Assembly: GCF_026157085.1 (NCBI RefSeq)
Contig: NZ_JANPVN010000001.1
Location: 868,001-932,000 of the forward strand
From: Sphingomicrobium arenosum
GTDB lineage: Bacteria > Pseudomonadota > Alphaproteobacteria > Sphingomonadales > Sphingomonadaceae
Direction of reading: 5' to 3'
DNA length: 64,000 nucleotides
In this document: positions 20,187 through 28,740 of the stretch, piece by piece
How positions within the stretch are numbered: the stretch's first letter is position 1
How the letters are laid out: each line of letters begins with the position of its first letter
Program-made: the position numbers and the translations under genes
Notes under the pieces: generated by a model
What the model was told of the DNA's origin: nothing
The model's input: the letters and a program-made list of their open reading frames with translations, nothing else
Database searches by the model: none

Positions 20187-22372
20187 CCGCCGCGCTGGGT
20201 CAGTTTCAGCTTGGGGATCTTCTTGCCCGCGAGCGCCGCGCCGCGACCCGACAAGGACGGGTTGGTCATGAAATAATGGTGGCAGTTGAAATGGCGCTTG
20301 CCGGGCTTCAGCCGTTCATAGGCACCATCGGGGCCGAGCACCCAGCTCTGCTCGTTATCGATGAGGTTCGCGATCATCACCTGTTCCAGAACCTGCGCAT
20401 GCACCGTCGGGTTCTCGAGCGGCATCAAATATTCGACGCGGCGGTCGAAATTGCGCGGCATCCAGTCGGCCGAGGAGATGAAGACCTTCGCCTTGTCATG
20501 CGGCAGGCGCTCGCCATTGGCGCAGACGAAGATACGGCTATGCTCGAGGAAGCGCCCGACGATCGATTTCACGCGGATATTCTCGCTCAATCCCTCGACC
20601 CCGGGCCTGAGACAGCAGATACCGCGCACGACGAGCTCGATCGACACCCCCGCCATGCTGGCAAGATAAAGGCGGTCGATCACCTCGCGATCGACCAGCT
20701 GGTTCATCTTGGCCCAGATCGCCGCGGGCCTTCCGGCCTTGGCATGCTCGATCTCGCGGTCGATCAGCTTGAGGATGCGCGCCCGCAGGTTCGCCGGGCT
20801 GAAGGTCGCCAGTTCGAGCCCGCGCGGGCGCACGAAACCGGTGACGAGGTTGAACATCTTGGCCGCATCGCGCGCCGCGCGGGTCGAGGCGGTGAAGAAG
20901 GACAGGTCGGTATAGATGCGGCTCGTGACGGGGTGATAATTGCCCGTGCCCCAATGGGTATAGGTGCGCATCTTGTCGCCTTCGCGGCGCACCACCATCG
21001 CGACCTTGGCGTGGGTCTTCCACTCGAAGAAGCCATAGACGACCTGTACGCCCGCGCGCTCCAATCGCGCCGCCCACAGGATGTTCTGCTCCTCGTCGAA
21101 ACGCGCCTTCAATTCCACCACGGCGGTGACCGACTTGCCCGCCTCGGCCGCGGTCGCCAGCGCCTCGATGATCTCGGATTGCTTGCCGGCGCGATAGAGC
21201 GCCATCTTGATCGCCACCACATCGGGATCCTGCGCCGCCTGGCGCAGGAAGCTCACCACCACGTCGAAGGTCTCATAGGGGTGGTGGACGACAATGTCCT
21301 TGGCGCGGATCGCGGCGAAACAGTCGCCGCCATATTCCTTGATGCGCTCGGGGAAACGGGGATTGTAGGGCTCGAACTTGAGGTCGGGCCGTTCGACGTC
21401 GACGATCTGGGCAAGGTCGGCCATGCCGATCATGCCCGAGGTTTCGACGATTAGCGCATTGTCGGCCTCAAGGCCCTCGCGCACCACGTCCTCGAGGTCA
21501 TCGGGCGTGTCGGCGGCCAGTTCGAGACGGATGATCCGCCCACGCCGCCGCCGCTTGATCGCCGAGCGATAGGTAAGGACGAGATCCTCCGCCTCTTCCT
21601 CGACCTCGATGTCGCTGTCGCGCAGCACGCGGAACGCACCCGCGCTGCGCTTCTCGAACCCGGGGAACAGCTTGTCGAAGAACTCGCGGATCACGCTCTC
21701 GATGGCGATTACCCGCGTGCCTTCCATCTCTTCCGCACGCGGCAGTTCGATAAAGCGCGGTAGTGAGGGCGGGATCATCAGCAGCTCGACCAGTTCCTCG
21801 TCGGTCTGCGGATCGTAAAGGTCGAAGATCAGGCCGAACCCCGCATTGGGCACGAAGGGAAAGGGATTGACCCCGTCGACCACTTGCGGGGTGACGACGG
21901 GCAGGATTTCCTCGTCGAAGCGATGGGCGAGATAGTCGCTTTCCGCCTCGGTCAATTCCTCGCGGTGGATGACATCGAGCCCCGCCTCCTCGAGCCGGGC
22001 GCGCAGGTCGATCCACAGCGCCTGCGCCTCGGCGGTGAGGTCATCGGCGGCCTTGGCGATCTCGTCCAATTGCTGCCCCGGCGTGCGCCCGTCGATCGAA
22101 TATTCCTCGATGCCCTGCAATTGCTGCCCCTTGAGGCCAGCGACGCGCACCATGAAGAATTCATCGAGGTTCGAGCCCGCGATCGAAAGGAAGCGCAGGC
22201 GCTCGAGGAGCGGATGCGCCGGGTTGGCGGCTTCTTCGAGCACGCGGCGATTGAAGGCGAGCCACGACAGTTCGCGATTGAAGAAACGGTCTGTGCCGAT
22301 GGCCTCGAGCATGGCCTTGGGCGTCAAGGTCCCGCTTTGCGACGTGTCGCCAATCGGATCGGCCTCGCTCAT
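20183..22372 (-). CDS. ppk: Polyphosphate kinase 1
   Basis: A 729-residue membrane-associated enzyme that polymerises ATP gamma-phosphate into polyphosphate. The N-terminal signature FFNRELSWLAFNRRVLEEA and FLSIAGSNLDEFFMVRVAGL are typical. The core has HHPYETFDVVVSFLRQAA, KARFDEEQNI, and YTHWGTGNYHPVTSRIYTDL, where the His is the expected autophosphorylation site; LEHSRIFVCANG supplies the second conserved His. ATG 22372 has a purine-rich AAGGGGACAGG upstream and overlaps the hda stop (ATGA). A longer in-frame extension to 22660 lies inside hda and is not used. Confidence 0.95.
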   Translation of the reverse strand: MSEADPIGDTSQSGTLTPKAMLEAIGTDRFFNRELSWLAFNRRVLEEAANPAHPLLERLRFLSIAGSNLDEFFMVRVAGLKGQQLQGIEEYSIDGRTPGQQLDEIAKAADDLTAEAQALWIDLRARLEEAGLDVIHREELTEAESDYLAHRFDEEILPVVTPQVVDGVNPFPFVPNAGFGLIFDLYDPQTDEELVELLMIPPSLPRFIELPRAEEMEGTRVIAIESVIREFFDKLFPGFEKRSAGAFRVLRDSDIEVEEEAEDLVLTYRSAIKRRRRGRIIRLELAADTPDDLEDVVREGLEADNALIVETSGMIGMADLAQIVDVERPDLKFEPYNPRFPERIKEYGGDCFAAIRAKDIVVHHPYETFDVVVSFLRQAAQDPDVVAIKMALYRAGKQSEIIEALATAAEAGKSVTAVVELKARFDEEQNILWAARLERAGVQVVYGFFEWKTHAKVAMVVRREGDKMRTYTHWGTGNYHPVTSRIYTDLSFFTASTRAARDAAKMFNLVTGFVRPRGLELATFSPANLRARILKLIDREIEHAKAGRPAAIWAKMNQLVDREVIDRLYLASMAGVSIELVVRGICCLRPGVEGLSENIRVKSIVGRFLEHSRIFVCANGERLPHDKAKVFISSADWMPRNFDRRVEYLMPLENPTVHAQVLEQVMIANLIDNEQSWVLGPDGAYERLKPGKRHFNCHHYFMTNPSLSGRGAALAGKKIPKLKLTQRGG

Positions 22373-22980
22373 GCCGCCTGTCCCCTTGCTTCCAAGGCGC
22401 GCCGGATGGTCGGCACGCTGATCCGCGCGCGCTCGGCGATGGCGAAGCGGTCGATCGCCTCGACGAGGCATTCGGCATCCCAATAGCTGCGCGGCGCGCG
22501 TGCGACCAGATAGGCCTGCGCCTCCGGCGGCAGATGCAACCCGCGCGCCTCGAAATGCAACGCGAAGAGGTCGGCCAGCAGCTGGTCGTCGGGGTCGCCT
22601 ATTCGCAAGATCGGCGAGGCGCCGAGACGAGTGACGAGGTCGGGCAGCTCGGGCGTCCAATGCGGCGGCACTTCGTCGGCCACCAGCAGCAACGGCCGAT
22701 CTTCCTCCTGCGCCCGGTTCCAGGCGTGGAAAAGCGCTTCCTCGTCATGATCCTGCGCATCGTCGAACACCCGCGCCCCGACCTGCCGCGCAAAAGTGCG
22801 CGCGAGCAGGCTGCGCCCCGAGCGGCGCGGCCCGGTCAGGATGGCGGCGCGCACCGGCCAGTCGCGCCAGCCTGCCAGCCCGGCGACCGCGTCGCGATTG
22901 GCCTCGCCAGTGAGAAAGGCGACCGCTCCGTTATCCTGCGGCCAGTCGAGCGGAAGGGCGAATTGCGCGGGCGGGCTCAC
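22369..22980 (-). CDS. hda: DnaA regulatory inactivator Hda (HdaA)
   Basis: A 203-residue DnaA-like AAA+ protein. The N-terminal QFALPL is the beta-clamp binding motif expected of Hda, which with the loaded clamp stimulates ATP hydrolysis by DnaA and limits re-initiation. The P-loop is altered (GPRRSGRSLL instead of G-x4-GKS/T), as is common in alphaproteobacterial HdaA; Walker B is LLLVADEVP; later TRLGASPILRIGDPDDQLLADLF and the sensor-type arginine are visible. It overlaps ppk by 4 bases, and its own start overlaps the preceding gene's stop. Confidence 0.9.
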   Translation of the reverse strand: MSPPAQFALPLDWPQDNGAVAFLTGEANRDAVAGLAGWRDWPVRAAILTGPRRSGRSLLARTFARQVGARVFDDAQDHDEEALFHAWNRAQEEDRPLLLVADEVPPHWTPELPDLVTRLGASPILRIGDPDDQLLADLFALHFEARGLHLPPEAQAYLVARAPRSYWDAECLVEAIDRFAIAERARISVPTIRRALEARGQAA

Positions 22981-24215
22981 CCGTCGTCACCCTCCGTCAC
23001 CGGCGCGGGCGGCGGCGGCGCGGGCTGCGGGCTCGGCGCGGGTCGATTGATGGCCTGCCGCTGGATTTGCAGCACGCCTGCGACATAGGTCGAATACCAG
23101 CCCCGCGCGAGCAGCGAGGCGCGCAGGCTGTTCACATCGCCGCGATAGGTGACGAGCACGTTGGAAATCGCGCCGGCGGCGAGGCTCTGCTCGGTCACGC
23201 CCTCGACCCCCGCGGTCCCGCGCAGCGCGCCGAGCGCGCCCTGCAGGTCGCCGCCATTGGCCGCATAAATCCGCATCTGGTAGGTCGAGACGGCCTGGAC
23301 GACCTCCTCGAGCTCCTCGACCGGCGGCGGCGCCTGCTTGACGACCAGCGCGCGGTCGGGGCCGAGGTCTCCGGCGCGGAAGGCGCGCGCGAACAATTCG
23401 TCCATGCGCTCGGCCCCTTGGCTCATCATCGCCGGAATCGCTTCCGAATTGGCGGCACGCAGTGTGAAGCTGCCGACCGGGGTGCGGCCGCGCCCGACAC
23501 GCGCGACGAACCGCCCTTCGGCAGGACCGCCGGGATAGAGGCGATGCAGCGTGACTTCGGCGATGAGGATATTACTCGCGCCATAGAGGTCGGCGACATT
23601 GGTCCACCATTCGGCGCCCGGACGGCGCGTCACGGCGGCATTGACGAGCAGCGGATCGACCCCAAGACCCGAGACGCGGACATAGTCGATCGGCGTGTCG
23701 CCAGTGCGGAAGAAGGCCCAGGCGCGCTGCCAGTCGTTGCGCGTCTCCACGCTCGTCGCCGTGCCGCCGCTCACCGTCACCGGGATCAGCAGCATCGGGG
23801 CCGAGCGTTGCTGCCCTCCCGACAGGCCGAGCCGTTCGCCGGTGCGGGCGCGGTCGAACTGGATGCCCAACGTGGCGATATAGCGCGCCGGACCGATCTG
23901 CTCGCGCTCCACCACTACTGCGCTGACGAGCTGGTCGAGCGTGCCATCGGACAGTCGCGGTGCCTGTGCGGCGGGCCGGTTAGTAGTCTGCGCCCACAAA
24001 CGCCGCCAGCCCTCGCGCTGGGCGATGCGCCAGCCATTGAAGCGCGCGTCCTGCGGCGTCTCGCCCGCCACATCGACTTCGATCCCGGTCACTTCGAGCA
24101 CCTGCGCGGTGTCGCGCGGCAGGATGCCGCGGTCGCCATCCTCCATCTGCGCGGCGGCATAGCCGGCGCCGAGAACGAGGGGCACGAGGAGGAGGAGAAG
24201 ACGGCGAAGGCTCAT
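22977..24215 (-). CDS. DUF2066-like secreted protein
   Basis: A 412-residue protein with a signal peptide (LRRLLLLLVPLVLGAGYAAAQ), so probably periplasmic. It begins with the DUF2066-like pattern: LEVTGIEVDVAGETPQDAR, WRIAQREGWRRLWAQ, IGPARYIATLGIQFDRAR. The C-terminus is proline-rich (PAPSPQPAPPPPAP). In gammaproteobacteria DUF2066 genes lie beside purM-purN and hda, and the same neighbourhood is seen here, which supports the assignment. No catalytic motif is visible and the function is unknown. AAGGG precedes ATG 24215; an upstream start at 24260 would put residues before the signal peptide. Confidence 0.75.
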   Translation of the reverse strand: MSLRRLLLLLVPLVLGAGYAAAQMEDGDRGILPRDTAQVLEVTGIEVDVAGETPQDARFNGWRIAQREGWRRLWAQTTNRPAAQAPRLSDGTLDQLVSAVVVEREQIGPARYIATLGIQFDRARTGERLGLSGGQQRSAPMLLIPVTVSGGTATSVETRNDWQRAWAFFRTGDTPIDYVRVSGLGVDPLLVNAAVTRRPGAEWWTNVADLYGASNILIAEVTLHRLYPGGPAEGRFVARVGRGRTPVGSFTLRAANSEAIPAMMSQGAERMDELFARAFRAGDLGPDRALVVKQAPPPVEELEEVVQAVSTYQMRIYAANGGDLQGALGALRGTAGVEGVTEQSLAAGAISNVLVTYRGDVNSLRASLLARGWYSTYVAGVLQIQRQAINRPAPSPQPAPPPPAPVTEGDDG

Positions 24216-24277
24216 AGGATGGCCCTTGTGGCGATTTGGGCGTGGATTTCCAAGCCTCATCTGGTTAGCAAGCGCAC

Positions 24278-25345
24278 ATGAACGACAAGACCGGCCTCTC
24301 CTACGAAGAAGCGGGCGTCTCGATCGAGGCGGGCAACGCCCTCGTCAAGACCATCGCCCCCCTCGCCCGCATGACCGCCCGCCCCGGCGCCGACGCCGCA
24401 TTGGGCGGGTTCGGCGGGGTGTTCGATCTGAAGGCCGCGGGGTTCGAGGACCCCTTGCTGGTCGCGGCGAACGACGGCGTCGGCACCAAGCTCAAACTCG
24501 CCATCGACACCGGCATCCACCGCTACGTCGGCATCGACCTCGTCGCCATGTGCGTCAACGACCTCATTGTGCAGGGCGCCGAACCGCTCTTCTTCCTCGA
24601 CTATTATGCCACCGGCAAACTCGACAATGAGGTCGCCACGCAGGTCGTCGCCTCGATCGCCGAGGGCTGCCAGCTATCGGGCTGCGCGCTGATCGGCGGC
24701 GAAACCGCGGAGATGCCGGGCATGTACGAAGGCGGCGATTACGACCTCGCGGGCTTCTGTGTCGGCGCGGTCGAGCGCGGGCAATTGCTCGACGCCTCCA
24801 AGGTCGCACCGGGCGACGTGCTCCTCGGCCTCGCCTCCAATGGTGTGCATTCGAACGGCTTTTCGCTCGTGCGCCGCATCATCGAGCGCGAGGGCTGGAG
24901 CCTCGACATGGCCGTGCCGGGCGATGGCCGGACCTTGAGCGAAGCGCTGCTCGCCCCGACGCAAATCTACGTCCGCCCGCTGCTTGGGCCCCTGCGCGAC
25001 AACCGCATCCATGCGCTCGCGCACATCACCGGCGGCGGCCTGCTCGAAAACATCCCGCGCTCGCTGCCCGAGGGCTGCCATGCGCATGTCGACATGACCG
25101 CGTGGGAGCGCCCCGCGCTCTTCACCATGCTGCAACAGGGCGGCGCGGTCGCGGAGGCCGAGATGGCGCGCACTTTCAACTGCGGCATCGGCATGGTCGC
25201 CATCGTCCCCGCCGAAGAGGCCGAGGCGCTCGCGCTCCACCTCGGGCGCGAGGGGATCGAGACCTTCCGGATCGGCGAGGTGCGCAAGGGCGCGCGCGGC
25301 TGCACCGTCACCGGCGAAGGCTGGTCGGCGACCCATGACGCCTGA
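24278..25345 (+). CDS. purM: Phosphoribosylformylglycinamidine cyclo-ligase PurM
   Basis: A 355-residue ATP-dependent enzyme that closes the imidazole ring to give aminoimidazole ribonucleotide in purine synthesis. Family blocks: [17 protein letters not shown], the GGFGGVFDL and [15 protein letters not shown] phosphate/ATP loop, [23 protein letters not shown] and [12 protein letters not shown]. It diverges from the DUF2066-like gene by 62 bases and overlaps purN by 11 bases, so purM-purN form an operon. Confidence 0.97.
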   Translation: MNDKTGLSYEEAGVSIEAGNALVKTIAPLARMTARPGADAALGGFGGVFDLKAAGFEDPLLVAANDGVGTKLKLAIDTGIHRYVGIDLVAMCVNDLIVQGAEPLFFLDYYATGKLDNEVATQVVASIAEGCQLSGCALIGGETAEMPGMYEGGDYDLAGFCVGAVERGQLLDASKVAPGDVLLGLASNGVHSNGFSLVRRIIEREGWSLDMAVPGDGRTLSEALLAPTQIYVRPLLGPLRDNRIHALAHITGGGLLENIPRSLPEGCHAHVDMTAWERPALFTMLQQGGAVAEAEMARTFNCGIGMVAIVPAEEAEALALHLGREGIETFRIGEVRKGARGCTVTGEGWSATHDA

Positions 25346-25898
25346 CCCCAGAAAGGTCGCGATCCTCATTTCGGGGCGCGGCTCGAACATGCGCGAACTG
25401 GTGCGGCAGGCGGACGGCTATGAAGTCGTCCTCGTCGCTTCCAACCGCCCCGCCGCCGCGGGCCTCATATGGGCCGAGCAACGCGGCATCACGACGTGGA
25501 GCGAGGACAGCCGCGGGCAGGACCGCGCCGCCTATGACCAGCGGCTCGGCGATCGGCTCAAGGAGAGCGGCGCGGGCACCATCGCGCTGGCGGGCTTCAT
25601 GCGCATCCTCGGCCCCGAGTTCATCCGCCGCTTTGCAGGCCGCATGCTCAACATCCACCCCTCGCTCCTGCCCAAATATAAGGGCCTCGACACGCACCAG
25701 CGCTGCCTCGATGCGGGCGACAAGGAGCACGGCTGCTCGGTGCATGTCGTCACCGAGGAACTGGACGCGGGCGAGGTTGTCGCGCAGGCGAGAGTGGACG
25801 TGTCGCCCCTCGATACCGTCTCAAGTCTCGAGGCCAAGGTATTGGAACGCGAACACGAACTCTATCCACAAGCCCTCGCCCGCTTCGTCGCGCGCTAG
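25335..25898 (+). CDS. purN: Phosphoribosylglycinamide formyltransferase PurN
   Basis: A 187-residue folate-dependent transformylase acting on GAR. The N-terminal [11 protein letters not shown] binds the substrate phosphate, [11 protein letters not shown] holds the catalytic His after the conserved Asn (LNIHPS), and [11 protein letters not shown] carries the catalytic Asp. It starts inside the end of purM. Its TAG stop shares bases with the stop of the opposite-strand flavin reductase (CTAG), a fully convergent end. Confidence 0.96.
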   Translation: MTPDPRKVAILISGRGSNMRELVRQADGYEVVLVASNRPAAAGLIWAEQRGITTWSEDSRGQDRAAYDQRLGDRLKESGAGTIALAGFMRILGPEFIRRFAGRMLNIHPSLLPKYKGLDTHQRCLDAGDKEHGCSVHVVTEELDAGEVVAQARVDVSPLDTVSSLEAKVLEREHELYPQALARFVAR

Positions 25899-26437
25899 CC
25901 CAAGCGTTCGATCCAATCGGCAAAGGCGCCGAGCGACTTCTGGAGGAACTTGCGGCTGTCCTCGTCGGTCAGCTTGCCGTCCTCGATCTTGTCCTTGCAG
26001 TTTCCGACCAGCACCTCGGGCCCCGGCCACAGCCGCATGCCGATGGTCCAGGCGATGACGCGCAGATGCACGTGGGCGCGCGCGGTGCCGACCGGACCGG
26101 GCGAGGCGCCGACGCTCATCGCCGCCTTGTCCTTCAGCGGCTGCCCCGCACTCGGACGGCTGAGCCAGTCGAGCGCATTCTTCAAGACGCCCGAGAGCGA
26201 GTGATTATATTCGGGATTGCCGATCAGGATCGCGTCGGCGCCCTTGGCCTTCTCGATCATCTCGGCGGCGCCAAAGGGCGGGTCCTTTTCCAGTTCCTCG
26301 TTGAACAGTTCGACCTTGCCCGGGACGAAGATCTCGATCTCCATCCCCTCGGGCGCCAGTTCGGCCGCCGCCTCCAGCACCGCCTTGTTGAAACTCTTTT
26401 CCCGAAGCGATCCACAGATCGCCAGCACCTTCACCAT
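25895..26437 (-). CDS. NADPH-dependent FMN reductase family protein
   Basis: A 180-residue flavodoxin-like protein. AICGSLREKSFNKAVL is the FMN phosphate-binding loop and GNPEYNHSLSGVLKNALDWLSR is the signature that stacks on the flavin in this family (ChrR/YieF/azoreductase-like). Such enzymes reduce quinones, chromate or azo dyes with NAD(P)H; the true substrate cannot be told. It is followed closely on the same strand by nothing and preceded by the VOC protein, about 50 bases away. Confidence 0.88.
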   Translation of the reverse strand: MVKVLAICGSLREKSFNKAVLEAAAELAPEGMEIEIFVPGKVELFNEELEKDPPFGAAEMIEKAKGADAILIGNPEYNHSLSGVLKNALDWLSRPSAGQPLKDKAAMSVGASPGPVGTARAHVHLRVIAWTIGMRLWPGPEVLVGNCKDKIEDGKLTDEDSRKFLQKSLGAFADWIERLG

Positions 26438-26490
26438 GCGCGTCTCCTTTCCCCGCTGAACGGCAGGAGACGGCGCCGCGTTCCTTGGCG

Positions 26491-26877
26491 TCAGCCGACC
26501 GGGTCCATCCCATCGGGATAAAAGGTGAATTCGGCGCGCAGTCCATCGGGATCGGGCAGGAACAGCGCGGTCGCCCCGCCGAGCTCCTGCAGCGGCTGCG
26601 CGTCGATCCCCGCCGCGATCAACGCTTCGCGAAGCGCCTGCACCGCCTCGCGGCTCTCCATCGCCAGCCCCCAGTGATTGAGTCCCGCGCCATAGCGCTC
26701 ATAGGGCCCCGTCCCGGCCTTGGCGGTGATGAGCTGGATCCAGAATCCCGCCCCGTCGGTCCAGATCCCCGCCTTGCGCTGCTCGAACCCAACGAGTGGC
26801 AACAGGATCCCGTAATGCCGATCCGCCGCCGCGCGATCGCGATTGGCGATGGTCAAATGATCGATTTTGACAGCCAT
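26491..26877 (-). CDS. VOC (glyoxalase/bleomycin resistance) family protein
   Basis: A 128-residue protein with the beta-alpha-beta-beta-beta module pair of the vicinal oxygen chelate fold: KIDHLTIANRDRAAADRHYGILLPLVGF at the start, GLNHWGLAMESREAVQAL opening the second module, and LFLPDPDGLRAEFTFYP at the end. His and Glu residues suitable for metal binding are present (DHL, NHW, RAEF). GGGAGG precedes the ATG. Specific function unknown. Confidence 0.85.
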   Translation of the reverse strand: MAVKIDHLTIANRDRAAADRHYGILLPLVGFEQRKAGIWTDGAGFWIQLITAKAGTGPYERYGAGLNHWGLAMESREAVQALREALIAAGIDAQPLQELGGATALFLPDPDGLRAEFTFYPDGMDPVG

Positions 26878-26936
26878 GAGACCCTCCCTTTCCTCGCAGA
26901 TAGGATCATCGACGCTATTGGGAAGCCTTCACCGCA

Positions 26937-26967
26937 AATGACGGCTAACGACCCCGTTGCGGACATT
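26937..26967. repeat. GTCCGC/GCGGAC palindromic repeat, copy 1
   Basis: AATGACGGC, then TAACGACCCCGTT, then GCGGACATT. The left arm is a degraded form of AATGTCCGC, the reverse complement of the intact right arm. It lies 24 bases before the barstar-like gene and has the same core as six other places in this window. Confidence 0.75.
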
Positions 26968-26990
26968 CGCGCACGCTCTATTCTGGGCGC

Positions 26991-27374
26991 ATGACAGAAG
27001 AATACGTTCTCGACGGGGCTTCGATCACGTCGCTTGAAGCCTTCTATGATCAAATTAGCAGGTCGATGGCTCTTGGCGACTGGGGCCGGAATCTTGATGC
27101 CTTGGATGACGTCTTGTGTGGTGAACATGGCGGCGTCCCGGAAAACGGATTCACGCTCAGGTGGGTTCGCTCGGACGTTTCTCGTGCCAATCTTGGCTAT
27201 CCTGAAACGGTGCGGCAATTAGAGAAGCGCCTGTCGCTCTGTCATCCGTCAAACCGAGAAATGGTCCAAGCAGAGTTGAAAACTGCTCGGCAGGGCAGAG
27301 GCGACACGGTCTTCGATTGGCTCATCGACGTTTTTCACGCACATAAAGACAGCGTGCGGCTTCTGCTGGCTTGA
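26991..27374 (+). CDS. Barstar-like (barnase inhibitor) family protein
   Basis: A 127-residue protein. The N-terminal half YVLDGASITSLEAFYDQISRSM followed by WGRNLDALDDVLCGEHGGVP matches barstar, where the helix and the W-G-x-N-L-D-A-L-x-D motif sit on the ribonuclease-binding face. The C-terminal half (VFDWLIDVFHAHKDSVRLLLA) is an additional segment common in bacterial homologues. No barnase-type ribonuclease gene is adjacent, so the target is unknown. Base composition is clearly lower in GC than the surrounding genes, and palindromic repeats flank it on both sides, suggesting separate acquisition. Confidence 0.85.
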   Translation: MTEEYVLDGASITSLEAFYDQISRSMALGDWGRNLDALDDVLCGEHGGVPENGFTLRWVRSDVSRANLGYPETVRQLEKRLSLCHPSNREMVQAELKTARQGRGDTVFDWLIDVFHAHKDSVRLLLA

Positions 27375-27465
27375 TGTCCGCTAACCACCCCTCTGACGTC
27401 GCTTTCACGGAACTGGCGCTGTGCCAGGAGCGGACGGGTGGCTAACGACCCGATTGCGGACGTTC
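27373..27465. repeat. GTCCGC/GCGGAC palindromic repeat, copies 2a and 2b
   Basis: Two tandem elements. The first starts at the barstar stop as GATGTCCGCTAACCACCC and closes with GCGGAC at 27430-27435. The second is GGGTGGCTAACGACCCGATT followed by GCGGACGTTC ending at 27465. Together they fill almost all of the gap between the barstar-like gene and the next promoter. Confidence 0.75.
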
Positions 27466-27490
27466 AATGGACTTCGTCACCGTTTCTAAA

Positions 27491-27527
27491 TTGACGTATG
27501 TTATAGATATCCATCTTTGTGGATATT
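27491..27527 (+). promoter_or_regulatory. Putative promoter and operator of the NTF2-like gene
   Basis: TTGACG at 27491 is a good -35 candidate in an AT-rich stretch otherwise rare here. Just downstream, GATATCCA (27506-27513) pairs with TGGATATT (27520-27527) across a 6-base loop, ending 19 bases before the ATG. It could be a repressor site or a leader hairpin. No regulator is assignable. Confidence 0.45.
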
Positions 27528-27545
27528 CAATTTAGGGGAAGGGGC

Positions 27546-28121
27546 ATGAAAGTTTTAGAAGCTACTGGGCTGATTTTCGTGGCAATGGCATTTGCACTGC
27601 CCTCTCAATCGTTCGCACAGGACCAAGTGCCTCCTGGAGTGTCGGTGTCAGGGTCGCATGACCTGGATCCCGAAGCCCTTCAGGTGATCATGAGCTACGC
27701 TATGGCCGCTCAGCAGCACTTTGACACAGTAGAAGAGCGTGATGCTCGCCGAGCGGAATATGTCGCGCCTGGCTATTTCTATCATGGAATTGACGGTCAC
27801 CCCATCGGCTTTCAGGGGCTTACGACCCGTCAGACAGACAACGGCCTCGAAGCGCCAGTGAAGCGCGAAATCTTCGACGTGACGATACATCAATATGAGA
27901 ACACCGCGCTCATGACGTACAAAACATGGTCTGTGGTTAAGGATCGGGGTGCAATGCAGGAGCGGCTTGGCTCAAATTTAATGGTGCTTACTAAGACTTC
28001 CGAAGGCTGGCGTGTGGTCAGTGACTTCTTAGGAGTGCAACCAAGCGAAAAGCATATACCCGAAGCGATCCGGACGATGCGATCAGAGTACCTTGCCACT
28101 GAAGTCGTTTCAGAGGAGTAG
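27546..28121 (+). CDS. Secreted NTF2/SnoaL-like protein
   Basis: A 191-residue protein with a signal peptide (MKVLEATGLIFVAMAFALPS, cleavage near QSFAQ). The mature part looks like a cone-shaped NTF2-like domain of the DUF4440/SnoaL type: DARRAEYVAPGYFYHGIDGHPIGFQGL, IFDVTIHQYENTALMTYKTWSVVKDRG, LGSNLMVLTKTSEGWRVVSDF. It has no recognisable catalytic set, so it may be a binding or scaffold domain. ATG 27546 is chosen because AGGGGAAGGGG lies directly upstream. GC content is lower than in neighbouring core genes, and repeats flank it. Confidence 0.75.
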   Translation: MKVLEATGLIFVAMAFALPSQSFAQDQVPPGVSVSGSHDLDPEALQVIMSYAMAAQQHFDTVEERDARRAEYVAPGYFYHGIDGHPIGFQGLTTRQTDNGLEAPVKREIFDVTIHQYENTALMTYKTWSVVKDRGAMQERLGSNLMVLTKTSEGWRVVSDFLGVQPSEKHIPEAIRTMRSEYLATEVVSEE

Positions 28122-28135
28122 GATGGGGGCTGCAC

Positions 28136-28156
28136 ATGTCCGCTTCCCACCCCATT
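28136..28156. repeat. GTCCGC/GCGGAC palindromic repeat, copy 3 (left half)
   Basis: ATGTCCGCTTCCCACCCC followed by ATT. The left arm and loop are intact and the right arm is degraded. It closes the first lower-GC island, just before the ndk terminator. Confidence 0.7.
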
Positions 28157-28164
28157 CCCGCCGC

Positions 28165-28200
28165 AAAGAAAAAGGCCGCCGGGTCTCCCCGACGGCCCTT
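28165..28200 (-). terminator. Rho-independent terminator of ndk
   Basis: On the minus strand GGCCGTCGGG pairs with CCCGGCGGCC around a GAGA loop, followed by TTTTTCTTT. It lies about 25 bases past the ndk stop. Confidence 0.88.
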
Positions 28201-28223
28201 TGCAATTCGCTAGAGCAGTTCGC

Positions 28224-28646
28224 TTAGCCGACGATCTCGTCGTCGTTGAAGAAGTAAGCGATCTCGATCGCGGCATTTTCGTCGCTGTCCGAACCGTGGA
28301 CGCTGTTTTCGCCGATCGACAGCGCATATTCCTTGCGGATGGTGCCTTCATCGGCGTCGGCCGGGTTGGTGGCGCCCATGATGTCGCGGTTGCGCTTGAC
28401 GGCGTCTTCGCCCTCGAGGACCTGCACGACGACCGGCTCCGACATCATGAACTCGACCAGTTCACCAAAGAAGGGGCGCTCGGCGTGGACGGCGTAGAAG
28501 CCCTCGGCCTGTTCCTTTGTCATGTGGATGCGCTTGGACGCGACGACGCGAAGGCCGGCTTCTTCCAGCTTCTTGGTGACCGCGCCGGTCAGGTTGCGGC
28601 GGGTGGCGTCGGGCTTGATGATCGAGAAGGTACGGGTCACGGCCAT
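28224..28646 (-). CDS. ndk: Nucleoside diphosphate kinase
   Basis: A 140-residue enzyme that transfers the gamma-phosphate between nucleoside tri- and diphosphates. The N-terminal [12 protein letters not shown], the [11 protein letters not shown] loop and [16 protein letters not shown] are family hallmarks; the His in NSVHGSDS is the phosphorylated residue. Length is the usual bacterial one. It has its own terminator and stands alone. Confidence 0.97.
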   Translation of the reverse strand: MAVTRTFSIIKPDATRRNLTGAVTKKLEEAGLRVVASKRIHMTKEQAEGFYAVHAERPFFGELVEFMMSEPVVVQVLEGEDAVKRNRDIMGATNPADADEGTIRKEYALSIGENSVHGSDSDENAAIEIAYFFNDDEIVG

Positions 28647-28740
28647 GAAAAGTCTCCACTAATGGCTTGGGGTGTTGCGCGCGCCCCTAGCCGCAGTGGA
28701 CCGTAACCGCAAGTGGCTTGGCCGACGCTTTGCCTCCCGA

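Noticed and set aside
22372..22660. N-terminal extension of ppk inside hda
   Set aside because: The residues do not resemble PPK1, whereas ATG 22372 has a Shine-Dalgarno and an ATGA overlap with hda.
26937..28156. Could the repeats be integron attC sites?
   Set aside because: They lack the RYYYAAC and GTTRRRY boundary boxes and an imperfect long stem; no integrase gene is in the window. The cassette-like layout is real, but the attC model does not fit.
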